Assembly (NCBI RefSeq): GCF_958298935.1
Contig: NC_084932.1
Location: 32,707,501 to 32,771,500, forward strand
DNA length: 64,000 bases
Direction of reading: 5' to 3'
Origin: Phragmites australis
Lineage: Eukaryota > Streptophyta > Magnoliopsida > Poales > Poaceae
How positions within the stretch are numbered: the stretch's first letter is position 1; each line of letters begins with the position of its first letter. Below, piece by piece: positions 45,177 to 55,472 of the stretch. A program made the translations under genes and the position numbers. The notes beneath the pieces are model-generated. The model saw only the letters and a list, made by a program, of their open reading frames with translations. It ran no database searches and was not told the origin of the DNA.

Positions 45177-45951
45177 CTGGCGTCCAACCATGACACTCCG
45201 GCTATGGTTATCCCCGACCAGGTGATTTTCGAGCAGGCATGTGTGTGTTTCCGACTGGTCGAATTCGAGCATATGGTCTTTAAGCAGGTGATAGACCAAA
45301 CAGTAACTGTTTGAATTCGAGCACATGGTCTCGAGGAATGGTCAAACTGGGAAGCTGGTCAAGTCAATATTGACTGGTCAAATTTAAGCACATGGTCTCT
45401 GAACATGTGGAAGAATTGGTCGGATTCAAGCACATGAACACATAGAGCAATCGGTCTCTAAGCAGGTAGTCAGACCGAGCAGACAGTACGCAAATAGATG
45501 TTCGAATCGAGCAAGTAGTCGAATCCAAGAAAATGGAACTGCAACAAAGGATACTTAGGTAGATGTATAGGAGTTTACATAGTCGAATAGGAAAGATATG
45601 TTGGTTATAAAAAATTTAAAGATCGGATAGCATAGCCGAATCATATTTGTAAGTCTTGTTCGATTTGAATTAAAAGTTCTGATCTTTTACATGACCGATT
45701 GAGAAATCATCCAATCGATCAAACACAATTTACATTACCTTTCGTTTTTATCTTTTTTGCCCAAATTCTCTTTTTCCAACCTACATTGTTACTCGTTCTT
45801 GATCTCAACGACCAAGGATAAGCCACCGGCTATCTGCACTCTGACGGGATCCCTCCCGAGTGTGGGTGATGCTCACCGGATATTGCACACAAGGTGCTCG
45901 GTGTTTGGCGCGTGGCATCTTTTCGCGTCAACACCTTGTTATAAACCAACA

Positions 45952-47261
45952 GGATTCCTGGAATGAATCCTCAACTGTACTGATAGACTGTAGATAAACC
46001 AGTACACCAAGTAGCTTAGCGGTTCATAGAAGAAAAGCAATTACCGTTTATTGTAACCATCTTGCGCATAGGAATCCCAACCATCCAATCATATTCCTTG
46101 ACACAATAGTCGATTAATAGACTTTCCCTTGAAACAACCACACACAGTAGTACTCCTGCAGAACCTTGCTTGTGAAGTTGCATCAGACTATATGCAATAA
46201 TGGAGGAGAACCGTGTGAATATATCGTTAGACATAATCCAGCACCTGAACATAATAATAAAAACGAAATGATGAAGGGATAAAGACAACAGCAACATGGA
46301 TACTAACTATCAATATCAACTATGCTGAATACTACCAAAAAAGAAAAGGTTTTGCCAATGACAGGGTCATCGGAATATAGGCATGGATGTGCAAAAATGT
46401 CCAAACCTATACAGTATATACCATCAAAATATTCAAAGGAGACAAGAGCTAATATAATACGCCGAGTTACAACAGGAAAAAACCAACAAACAAGCACCAT
46501 GTACGAGGATGTGGTTGCCTCGAGTTCAGATGAGCTGACCTAAGGCAAATATTAAAATGGAGGACAGGTGCAGTGCATTGCACACACCCCTGAGGCAAAG
46601 AAATATTTTAACTTGGTACAGACTTCCACTACAAGAATACAGTCACCCTTGAATTCCTTAGTTCCTACAGTGCATTGAATTTTCCATCAAGTGGTAGTTT
46701 TGAATTTTTCAACTGTCCTCATGTTCAAGAATATGTCAATGCTCCTTCAGCTGAGCCCACGAGAGGAATTTTTGGAAGTCCATGCATCTAATAAGATCTG
46801 CTGACCAAATCCAAATGCATGTCTTATAACCATGCATCTAGCTGTTTCATTGACTTTAAAGGGTTCAGAAGCAGCAAAAGCCAGTTAGATCCTGACACTA
46901 GTATGCAGGAGTGAAACAACTGGGGTCCAGAACAGTGTAAGCTGATAAGTGAGTGTAAATCATCATTTAACCAACATAAGGTGTAATTTTGTATGTCAAA
47001 TTGTTGGTAACAAATGAATTCCGCTTATACAATCACCTAAGCAGAATTGTACAACAATAAGATAAATATGGTATATAGAAAGCCACCATAGGCAAAAAGA
47101 ACACATACACGTTCCCTGACAGAATTGCATAGATATAACACCATTGTAGCATTTTTCTCCTTTCATTTGTAGCATGGAGTTTAGTTTCAATTAATTTACT
47201 GAAAATCTACTGCAAGCCTACAACTGAAGCGCTGCACTGCCTATATTGCAATTACCAGGCA
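45952..47261. other. Intergenic DNA and 3' flank of the YidD-like gene
   Basis: AT-rich. Short frames only, none recognised. The part near 47261 is presumably the 3' UTR of the minus-strand YidD-like gene. Confidence 0.4.
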
Positions 47262-48771
47262 TTATTGGTCAGGTAGCTCTTCCTCACCAAACCACCTTGG
47301 AGGATCATACCCATATCCACCTGCATGTACATCAGATAACACAGGGTTCAAGTAATAAATACGATATGACACAGACCTGAAAATGTTAAACAAACAGCAA
47401 CAACAAAGCAACAAGAGAAAAACTGCATACCAAGAGGATTACAACGGCACAGGCGCCAAGCAGTCAAGATTGTACCCTTCACAACACCATATCTTTTGTA
47501 CGCCTGCATAGAGTACTCACTGCAAGTTGGCAAATAGCGGCAGCTTGAAGGCAGGAAAGGTGATATTTCTCCTGTTCACGTAAAGCTGAGCCCGTGAGCA
47601 ATCTATATAGAGATGTAATTGATATTAAAAGAAAGGTTTACGATTATTGCGATACTAAAAGTTATCAACACCAACAGTCAATTTCCAAACCCCAGCAATC
47701 AAGCAGTAAACACACCCAGACTGCAAACTGCAAACAGGAACTTACTTTTGTAGAACTTTAGCATGGATAGCGCGACATTGACCCCCAAATCATTGACTTC
47801 CTCTTCTCAGAATTACAACATGCACAAATTGTAGTCAAGTATATCAGTTATGTAGTTATACACCAAAAACACGACTACATTATTTAAGAAACAATGTTCA
47901 ATGCACAATCTCATAGTGCAGTGCTTAAATTAATAATGTGTGCTCCCAGTCCTAAATTCACGTTTTACAAGAGCACAAGTGGGGAAAAATTACACCGTTG
48001 TGTTCCATAGATGGCCTATGTCTAATAAGATCCTACACTACAGTGGTAACTTTCTGTTGCACATGTTGCACATCTGTCACCAATCGGGCCCCTTAGCATT
48101 GCACAAAATTCACTAGAGAAAAATCCCATCTGTACAAAATCTCAAAAGTAGAACTAAATTCTTATCAAATACACCTCATCCAAAGAGGCCTCTGAAAATT
48201 CGTGATGATTGCTATACATGGGAGATTGAACAGTCTGAAGTCTGAACATGAACATGAACATGAACTACAGTGTTTGTCTAGAAAGGAAAATGGAGTGCTA
48301 GTGCAATATACACTGAAAAAATCCGTTATTGGATAAGCTACTATTGAATGATTAATCTAAAGATCTGAGATTATAATTTTGCCCAAAAGGAAGAAAAAAA
48401 GTACTTGCATAAAAAAACCATCAGATACTAGAACTAAAGTTTAGTCATTCCTAAAATTTCCCAATCTGATGCCACTATACCGACCTTCGTCATCAGCAGC
48501 ACAGCGGACCCGCATCGCCAGAATCCTTTTCTTCTTGTGGTACGAAGCACCAAAAGGGACTAGAGATTAAAAAAAAAACAGAGAAACAAAACATGCAATT
48601 AGGGGATAGATAGGAGAGCTTTGTCGGTTGTTGCAAGATAGGACTGAATAAATCTTTGACTCGAGAGAAAAGGGTGGGATGAGGAGACTCGCCTGTACCT
48701 CCAGCGAGAGGTCTGGCAGCCGTAGCAGGCAAGGGAGAGAGGAAGGCAGAGGCGGGGACGGCGGTGGCCAT
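47262..48771 (-). CDS. YidD-like (UPF0161/DUF37) protein, probably plastid
   Basis: Four exons on the minus strand, 48771-48699, 47805-47746, 47571-47431 and 47320-47262, give 110 aa. Exon 1 supplies an Ala/Pro/Ser-rich, acid-free N-terminus (MATAVPASAFLSPLPATAAR) that looks like a short transit peptide. The rest is the conserved YidD domain: VALSMLKFYKREISPFLPSS, CRYLPTCSEYSMQAYKRYG and TAWRLCRCNPLGG, ending DPPRWFGEEELPDQ. The family's three Cys in CRY..PTCSEY and CRCNPL are all present. Bacterial YidD assists membrane-protein insertion alongside YidC; the plant relatives are predicted plastid proteins, so a role with Alb3-type insertion is an inference. Exon 2 may start three bases later because its acceptor is GAGAAG, a NAGNAG pair. 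Confidence 0.85.
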
Positions 48772-49184
48772 GGAGATGGCGGCGCGCCGGCGCGGGAACG
48801 CACGCGAGGGTCGTTGGTGATTTTCGCCGATTTTTTCTTCTTCTCTTATTTTTGCTGGATAATAGAAGGTACTTGCAGGCTTTGGGCTCAAAACAGGAAA
48901 TGGAGAGCATAATGGGCCGAGCTGATTAAGAACTTTGGGCCAGTTTTGTTAGTTGGACGAATTGGAAAATAGTGAGGATCTTTGAATTTTTTATTTTAAA
49001 TTTTTTTAATCAAAATTTTGTAAATATATTTTTTCAAACGGCCACATAAATTGCTAAATTTGAAATTTTAAAATAGAAAATCTTATATTATCGTTACAGT
49101 ATAACCTCGTCCGATACAAACCGACTTCAACCTCATAACGCAATCTTCCGCACCATAGATCATACCGTCCCTTGTTGCAATCCA
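48772..49184. other. Upstream region of the YidD-like gene
   Basis: The first 100 bases or so are the leader and promoter; the remainder is AT-rich intergenic DNA leading to the hAT target site at 49185. No gene seen. Confidence 0.4.
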
Positions 49185-49192
49185 TCTCCATC

Positions 49193-50391
49193 CAAGGTTT
49201 ACATTACCGACCGGAGCTCGGTTACCGAGCTCCGGCGGTAACCGAAAATGCGCGATAACCGTGGTTACCGGTCAAAAATTTAAAAAAATTCGGAGAAAAT
49301 TCATTTGGCAATTTTTGAATTTTGGAAAAAAAATCGCGATTTTAGCTATTCGGTAACCGCTCGGTTTTGGTCGGTTGCCGAGCGGTTTGGATCAGTTACC
49401 GAGCGATTTTCTCGCATTTTTGAATTGTTCGGTTACCGAGCGGTTTGGGTCGGTAACCGCTCGGTTTTCTCGATTTATCGAGCGGTTTTATCGAATTTCA
49501 GCGCAGTTCAACAAAAAAACCTAAAAAAGGGCTCAACCTTGTAAAATCAATAACTAATTCATCTGAGCTTCAAATCAAGTGAAACAAATTTTTCTGGCTT
49601 CCTTCTAACATTATCTACATGAAAAAAGTATTTATACTCATAAAAAAGTTCAAAATTTTCTGTGAGAAATTTTATTTGTTAAACCAAGCTAAATGCATAG
49701 TTTACTCTTTGCTAATCCAAAAATCATGAAACTAATTTTGTTAGTCTTATTACATGATCCTATGTCTTTTAAAAATACATGAACTCATGAATTAGTTATT
49801 GTAACATGCATGATTGTGTAAATGTGTTGTGACTAGATTAATTCATAACTGACCCATCACACCTCAAAAATCAGTGAAACCACTTTCATTAGCTTATTTA
49901 TACTATGATTTATGTAGAAAAATAATAGTAGACATGAAAAAGTTAATTACAGTGCTGTTTCTTAACATATTCACTTTATGCTTGTGAACTTTGTAAAAAT
50001 CATAGAGAATTTAATAAAACTCTAAATAAAGTGAAATCAATTTTAAAGATTCTCTTAAAATACGTTTTATACAAGAAAAATATATGTTTGAATGTTACAC
50101 TTTTCCTTAACATGAGTTAATAACTGAGCCGCACGCTTCAATTTTTTTTTCATTTTTTTCAAACTTTCTCCCTATAGAATATGATGCAAATGACATTATT
50201 TTTGAAAAACAAATTCACAGAAGGTCTTAGAATTGTGTCTAGTTTTTTTAAAAGATTTTTTTGAATTTTTTTATTTTTTTCGAATTTTTTGAATTCAAAT
50301 TTCGGTTACCGTTCGGTTTCTGAAACCGGACCGGACCGAGAAGGTCGGTAACGGAGATTTTTGGGCGGTTACCGATGATTTTTTAACCCTG
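49193..50391. mobile_element. Non-autonomous hAT-type DNA transposon
   Basis: An element of 1,199 bp with ends CAAGGTTTACATTACCGACC on the left and, on the other strand, CAGGGTTAAAAAATCATCGG on the right. It is flanked by a perfect 8-bp direct repeat TCTCCATC at 49185-49192 and 50392-50399, which is diagnostic of hAT insertion. The interior is non-coding. It carries many copies of 'ggttaccgagcggtt' or 'cggtaaccg' near both ends, as expected for transposase-binding subterminal repeats, with a GC-poor centre. Confidence 0.88.
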
Positions 50392-50399
50392 TCTCCATC

Positions 50400-51221
50400 G
50401 TACCATAGTTCGTATATCTTATTGTGTGATCATCTTCATATGCATCGCTTACTTAGTCAAAATATCTTACGTGACCTTCTAGCTGATTTGACCTTAGTTC
50501 CTCATGTATCCTAGTCTCAAACCTAACACTGACCATATCCACCCTCAGAATAACATCTACACATGCATAAACAAAAACAACAATCAATTCCGCTCACGTC
50601 AATCCGCACAACACCACTCACACAATCGTATTACACATATCAAAACCACAAATATTATAATGATACAACGAGCATATCAAGCAAACATATTATCATCACA
50701 TGCACATCATCTAAATGCCATTAACACATGCATATCATCATTAAATCACTTTGCGCTCTTACCAATTTTGCAATAAAAACCAATTTCTCAGCACGTGATC
50801 ACACAATTTGCATTGTTATCGAACTATCTAATAAAGTGAAATATAATTAAGTGCATGTATTTTAGCACTATGCATGTATGTGCAATTACGTAGAGTTTTT
50901 GTTTTTGTGTACATGCGTGTTTGCGTTTTTTTGGCTAGATGACGCGGATTGAATGAATAATACTATAATTAAGCACTGTAATCGCTGTGCAGTGGTAGGA
51001 GGCATCAGCATGTGGACTTGTATTGTGCGCATGCTAATATAAGGTTGTTGGGTTGGGTTGGGTTGAGTGCACTGGTATATCCATTTGCTAGCTAGGAAAT
51101 ATCATTTGATCGATGCTTTTGACTTAATTATATTGAAAATTAATTCATCCACTGATCCATATTGCAAATTAAAATGGTAGTTCGGCTGGGAAATGAAATG
51201 ATATTGTAGGACTAAGAATAG
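50400..51221. other. Intergenic DNA, no gene seen
   Basis: AT-rich with a short ORF of 90 codons at 50504-50776 rich in Asn, His and Ile, which is what such base composition gives by chance. The word 'ggttgggtt' is repeated three times at 51043-51065. Confidence 0.4.
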
Positions 51222-52512
51222 CGATTAGATGAAGGTAAATTGTCGTTTCAATAAATTTCTTTTAAAATAGATGATTTTCTTCTATTTTATTACCCAACAC
51301 ACCTCAAGAATAAAATGTAACACAAAACATAGAAACACAACGTAAACACAGAGCTCAACCCGGAAGATCCAACTAGAACAGAATAGAAACTCAAGAAATT
51401 CAAAATTCAAACTTGAAGATCTAATTAAAGGTGAGTCTCATGGTTGGAATCGAACACTAGGTTCTACAACAAACTAATCTATAATTCATCCTCACACAAA
51501 GTTTGGAACTTTATAAGAAAAATTCAAAAAATAAAGATAAGGTCACCAGTTGAAGAAATTCTCTAAATTGATGATCTAGATGTAAGTGTAAGGAAGTTCA
51601 AAACTCGTGAGTATACACTCGTATGTGATTTTTATGCCTCTAGCAACAAGAAGAATGACTTTACAAGGTGTTAAAAATTCAGTCCAAATTCTAAAATGAA
51701 AAACATAACGAAATACTGAAAATTTGTAAACTTGCAAGGGAACCAATAGAGGAAAACTAGAATGAGGAAAATTCAAGCATATATCAAAAACATAAACTTC
51801 ATTACTCAAAGAGGTCAGTACTATTTAAACAGATTATAAAGATTTTTTACTCAAAACTCTCGTATAATACATAGGCTAAATACTCATCTTTTCTCTCTTC
51901 TAAAATCCTAACACTAAGCTCTCAAATGAGTGGCACAATAGACTCAAGTGGTTGGTCAAATCCTTTCATAGCTCTACCCTTCTATTTATAGACATAGAAA
52001 AGATAATTAAGTTTTCTAACTTCTTTCCAAAATAATCATCACTTTTAGTACACTTATACCTACCATCCAGAGTATTTTAGTCTATTTTTTCTCCATTCAT
52101 CGGACGCCCACAACGCCTTTACGACTTAGTTTCGTCTCGACGCAAGTTTCGCGATAATATCACGTACTCCTCTAGTCCTTCCATGGTTTTGAGGTCAAAC
52201 TGTAAAACCCTAGCACGCTTCTCAAAGTGTGACTAGTCATCACTTACTTCACTTGAAGCGAGCGCTCTGATGATTACACGTGTCCTGTTTTTGTGATCTT
52301 GACCGCCAGCAAATCTCTCCCACTCCCAATCCCTCAGACCGCCTTATCACTTGCACCGGCATCCCTGTTACTTGACTTTGTCAACACGTTGTCTTCATCC
52401 TCCATTTTATACTTTATTTGACCTCCACATGTACAGTTAGGACTACCCTTGATTCCGTCTAACCGCACCAAACCTCCCGCTTGGCCCCGATCATCCCGCC
52501 GTTAAACGCCAA
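51222..52512. repeat. Dispersed repeat, copy B (partner at 1.6-3 kb)
   Basis: Matches 1585-2975 along its length. It lacks the internal tandem duplication of copy A and has more substitutions in the GC-rich end ('cgacgcaagtttcgcgat' is kept). It is non-coding and of unassigned element family. Confidence 0.7.
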
Positions 52513-53460
52513 ATTGCATCTATCGCTTGCACACCTTAAGATAAGTAAATATGTTTCTCCAACTCCAAACCAGGTTAGTTCAAAACCAAAATCATAAATC
52601 CTCAGTTCATAATACATTGTACTGAAAACATGAACACCAGATGATCCGGTGTGTTTTGCCTCTGAACACCGGACCTCCGGTGAGTGTAGCACTATTTATT
52701 CTAGAAAATTTTTCTGTCTGCAAAAAAAAGTACGGTGGAAGCTTCTGGTGATCTTATGCCCATCACTAGATAATCTAACATGTGCAAATCCACTGAACCA
52801 CCTTTCTGCAACCTCTCTACAACAAAAGGTCCGATGATATCCTCTGGTGTCCACACTGAAATGGCGGACTATCCGGTATTTTCTCCTATTTCTTCTTCAG
52901 CACTGGAAATACTTCGGTGCTTACTCTATTATACCACCGGACTATTTGGTGTGGTCAAGAACCTACACACCGGATATTTTGGTGAGACGTTTTTTCTAAA
53001 CTCTAAAATACTCTGTTTCAATTCAAACTTTGATTAACCAAAAATAAGAATACGCACAAACAAGCTCATACCAATCAAAATAATCTCAAATCTAATATTA
53101 TAATGGATTATTACACATTTCAACTTGTTATCTCAGATATTCTGGATCCGAATGTCTGTCAACAGTAGTGTTGAGTATTAAGGATCAACGAACATCCGTT
53201 GCTCTGTAATCGATCACCAAATTAACTTGAGGATATATGGAATCTCTTGATTCGACAGCAGCTGACTTCATTGTCTTGAATCTCTTGATTACCAAGCGAT
53301 GGTAGCTCGATCCAAGAGTTGCATGTGCGTGCTCGCCTACGGTCTCGTCCTAATAAGCTATAGCTGCATATCGAAGCTATAGCTGCATATCGATCACCGG
53401 CAATAATTTAGGAGGCCGGAGACATCAAAAGCATATACTCTACTCTACTCTAATGACTGC
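52513..53460. repeat. LTR-like repeat and intergenic DNA
   Basis: At 52620-52990 the phrases 'gatgatccggtgtgttttgc', 'accggacctccggtg' and 'accggatattttggtg' resemble the repeat at 41.2-41.6 kb. At 53353-53392 'agctatagctgcatatcg' occurs twice in tandem. No gene seen. Confidence 0.45.
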
Positions 53461-53485
53461 GAGCAGGATCAGTTGAGTTGGACGT

Positions 53486-53493
53486 TATAAATA
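53486..53493 (+). promoter_or_regulatory. TATA box of the small gene at 53.6 kb
   Basis: TATAAATA in a GC-containing context, followed by a GA run. A start of transcription about 30 bases on would lie near 53520, giving a leader of roughly 90 bases to the ATG at 53614. Confidence 0.65.
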
Positions 53494-53613
53494 GAGAGAG
53501 AGAGAGCACCGATGATTGATACTCCTACAACTCGATCCAACTCATTTCAATTCCCGGCTCTGCTGCACACTAGTTCCTTCGAGAGGAGAAGGAAAAGAAA
53601 GAGGAAGAAGAAG

Positions 53614-53802
53614 ATGTACGGGAACGGGAGTAGTAATTTGGAGGACAAGATCTGGGAGCTGCCAAAGCAGAAGGGAAGCCGGAGGGAGGCCGCTACCGCT
53701 GCCGCCGGCTCGGTGTCGGGGAGGCTGGCCAGCGCGGCGCGAGAGCAGAGGGCGCCGCTGCGTCTCCATGGTCGTCCGCTGGAAGGACCGACTAGCTGGT
53801 AG
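53614..53802 (+). CDS. Small hypothetical protein, 62 aa
   Basis: I do not recognise this protein. The frame begins ATG at 53614, after a purine-rich leader and 121 bases beyond a clear TATA box, and ends at TAG 53800-53802. It contains NLEDKIWELPKQKGSRREA, then an Ala/Ser-rich stretch and a basic tail. There is no signal peptide or membrane segment. An in-frame upstream ATG at 53512 would add 34 mostly basic residues but sits at or before the expected transcription start. The good promoter and codon-like GC bias support a real gene. An alternative is that this is the first exon of a spliced gene whose next exon I could not find. Confidence 0.45.
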   Translation: MYGNGSSNLEDKIWELPKQKGSRREAATAAAGSVSGRLASAAREQRAPLRLHGRPLEGPTSW

Positions 53803-55472
53803 CCTGGTACTGGGCTGGGCGAAATCCGGGTGTGCAGGCCATCCCGTGGAAGTAAGGAAAAGCAATTTGCTCTGTACATGAAACTGAGCCGGCCGGGCGC
53901 TGCCGTTTGTACATGAAAAGGGCTCACTGCAATGCCTCGAGCACGATCCATTTCCAATTCCAATTCCAGTTCCAGTTCCAGTTCCAGAATTTGCATGCAT
54001 GGGATTTTCTGTTCTCGTCTTGGTATTGATATATGTGATTGGAATTAAGTAGGCAGCAAAGCAATATATATGCTGGTATAAATTAAATTAAATTAAATTA
54101 GTAGACGTGAGTGAGATGGAGCATCGACATGCAGCAAGCAGCGCAGTCGCAATTACTTACTCCTTGTATACAGGTAGCAAGCATACGGCTGGGCGGGCAC
54201 ATTCATCTCCTGAATGCAGGCATGTATGTGTTGGCTTAGTCGTCGGTACAAGTAATCTGAATGCTGTCGTTTCCGCAGCAGAAAAGGCATGCACGTCCAG
54301 TCCAAAGTTACTGCTTTATATGGCTGCATGTACAGTTGTATCTTGTATGTATGTATATGTGGAGTCTCGATCATAGCCATATCAGTTACTATCACCTTTA
54401 ATTTGCAACCAAAATTAAAGCTTGGCACTATGCATGCTCCATCTCTCACTCTCACTCAGTAGCTAGTGATCAGAACAAGTAATCGATCTGGCTCTGGCTT
54501 CCCCAAGTGCTGCTGCATGCGCCTCATGAATCTGCTGTCGTTTCCACAACAGAAAGGCAAACCTTCACGATATTGCTACTGCCCGCCCGGCCGGCCGGCC
54601 TCGTCGTCGTCGTCTCCTCGATCGACCAGTAGTAACTGATGATGCCTCTCGGCTTACCAGACATCTGGCCTGCTTTGCTGATGCAATGCCTGCTCCAGTG
54701 CCATGCATGTCTCCTAGCACTACGGTTACTGCTACTTCGATTCTCATACTACTGCTAATTATCAGTAGCTAGAGTAGTACATATATATGAAACCAAACCA
54801 AACCCGGCCCCTCTGCCTCTCTAGATCGATCTCTGCAAGAAGCAGCTCAGAAACAAGATTTACAATCCTCAGGGTGAGTAGTGTTCGTATCAACTCTGTT
54901 AGTACTGCCTCTTGATAGATCCCAGCAGAATCATCTCGATCGATCTTGTGAGTTACATACATACGTTCCTCTTATTTGTAAATCATTTCCATACATGTTC
55001 TTGGTACGTACGTGTTAATTTCTCGTTCGAATTTTCCCTGCAGCTAGAATTATTTCTGTTAATTAATCTCCTCGTGAAAATTAAAGTTTGTGCTTCTTCA
55101 ATACAAACCAGTGTTTCAATTTTCTAGATCTATTGGATGGTGCATTATATTATTCTAGATCTATATATGCACTCGGCTGAATTTCGTACTACTCCTATAT
55201 GAAGTCGTGTCGTACGTGTGTGCCTTTGTTTATGGTTTTGAGGCCAGAAATCTAACATGTGCTCATTTTATCGATCGATCCTTGTCTTGCCAAAATCAGA
55301 AGAAATTAAAATCTAGATCCTGCACTATTTCGTGCCAACATCGATCGATCTGTTCTCTGTACGTTTAAACTTCACAGAAATAAATCCGATCGAGTGGCTC
55401 ATGGTTAAGCAATAAGCTGTATGTATACATATATCTAGCTAGGTGGCAGATCGAGCAGCTAGCTAGAGATCG
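53803..55472. other. Intergenic DNA and leader of the PUF gene
   Basis: It contains a short 'ttccaat/ttccagt' microsatellite at 53950-53990 and, from about 54780, the probable leader of the PUF gene. A GTGAG donor-like site at about 54876 could begin a leader intron ending before 55473. No other gene supported. Confidence 0.4.

Larger units (their letters stand above)
43236..45951 (+). mobile_element. Solo-LTR-like sequence split by a nested element
   Basis: The sequence begins TGTTGGACCTGG at 43236 and ends AAACCAACA at 45951, giving the TGTTGG...CCAACA ends of an LTR. Removing the nested Gypsy element leaves about 820 bp. The right part contains repeated words: 'tggtcgaattcgagcatatg', 'gaattcgagcacatggtctc' and 'gactggtcaaat'. 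The first 26 bases after TGTTGG also occur at 43180-43205, so the left boundary is complex. No exact 5-bp target duplication was found. Confidence 0.5.

Noticed and set aside
50504..50776. 90-codon frame of Asn, His and Ile
   Set aside because: Composition follows the AT-rich background; no promoter or homology evident.
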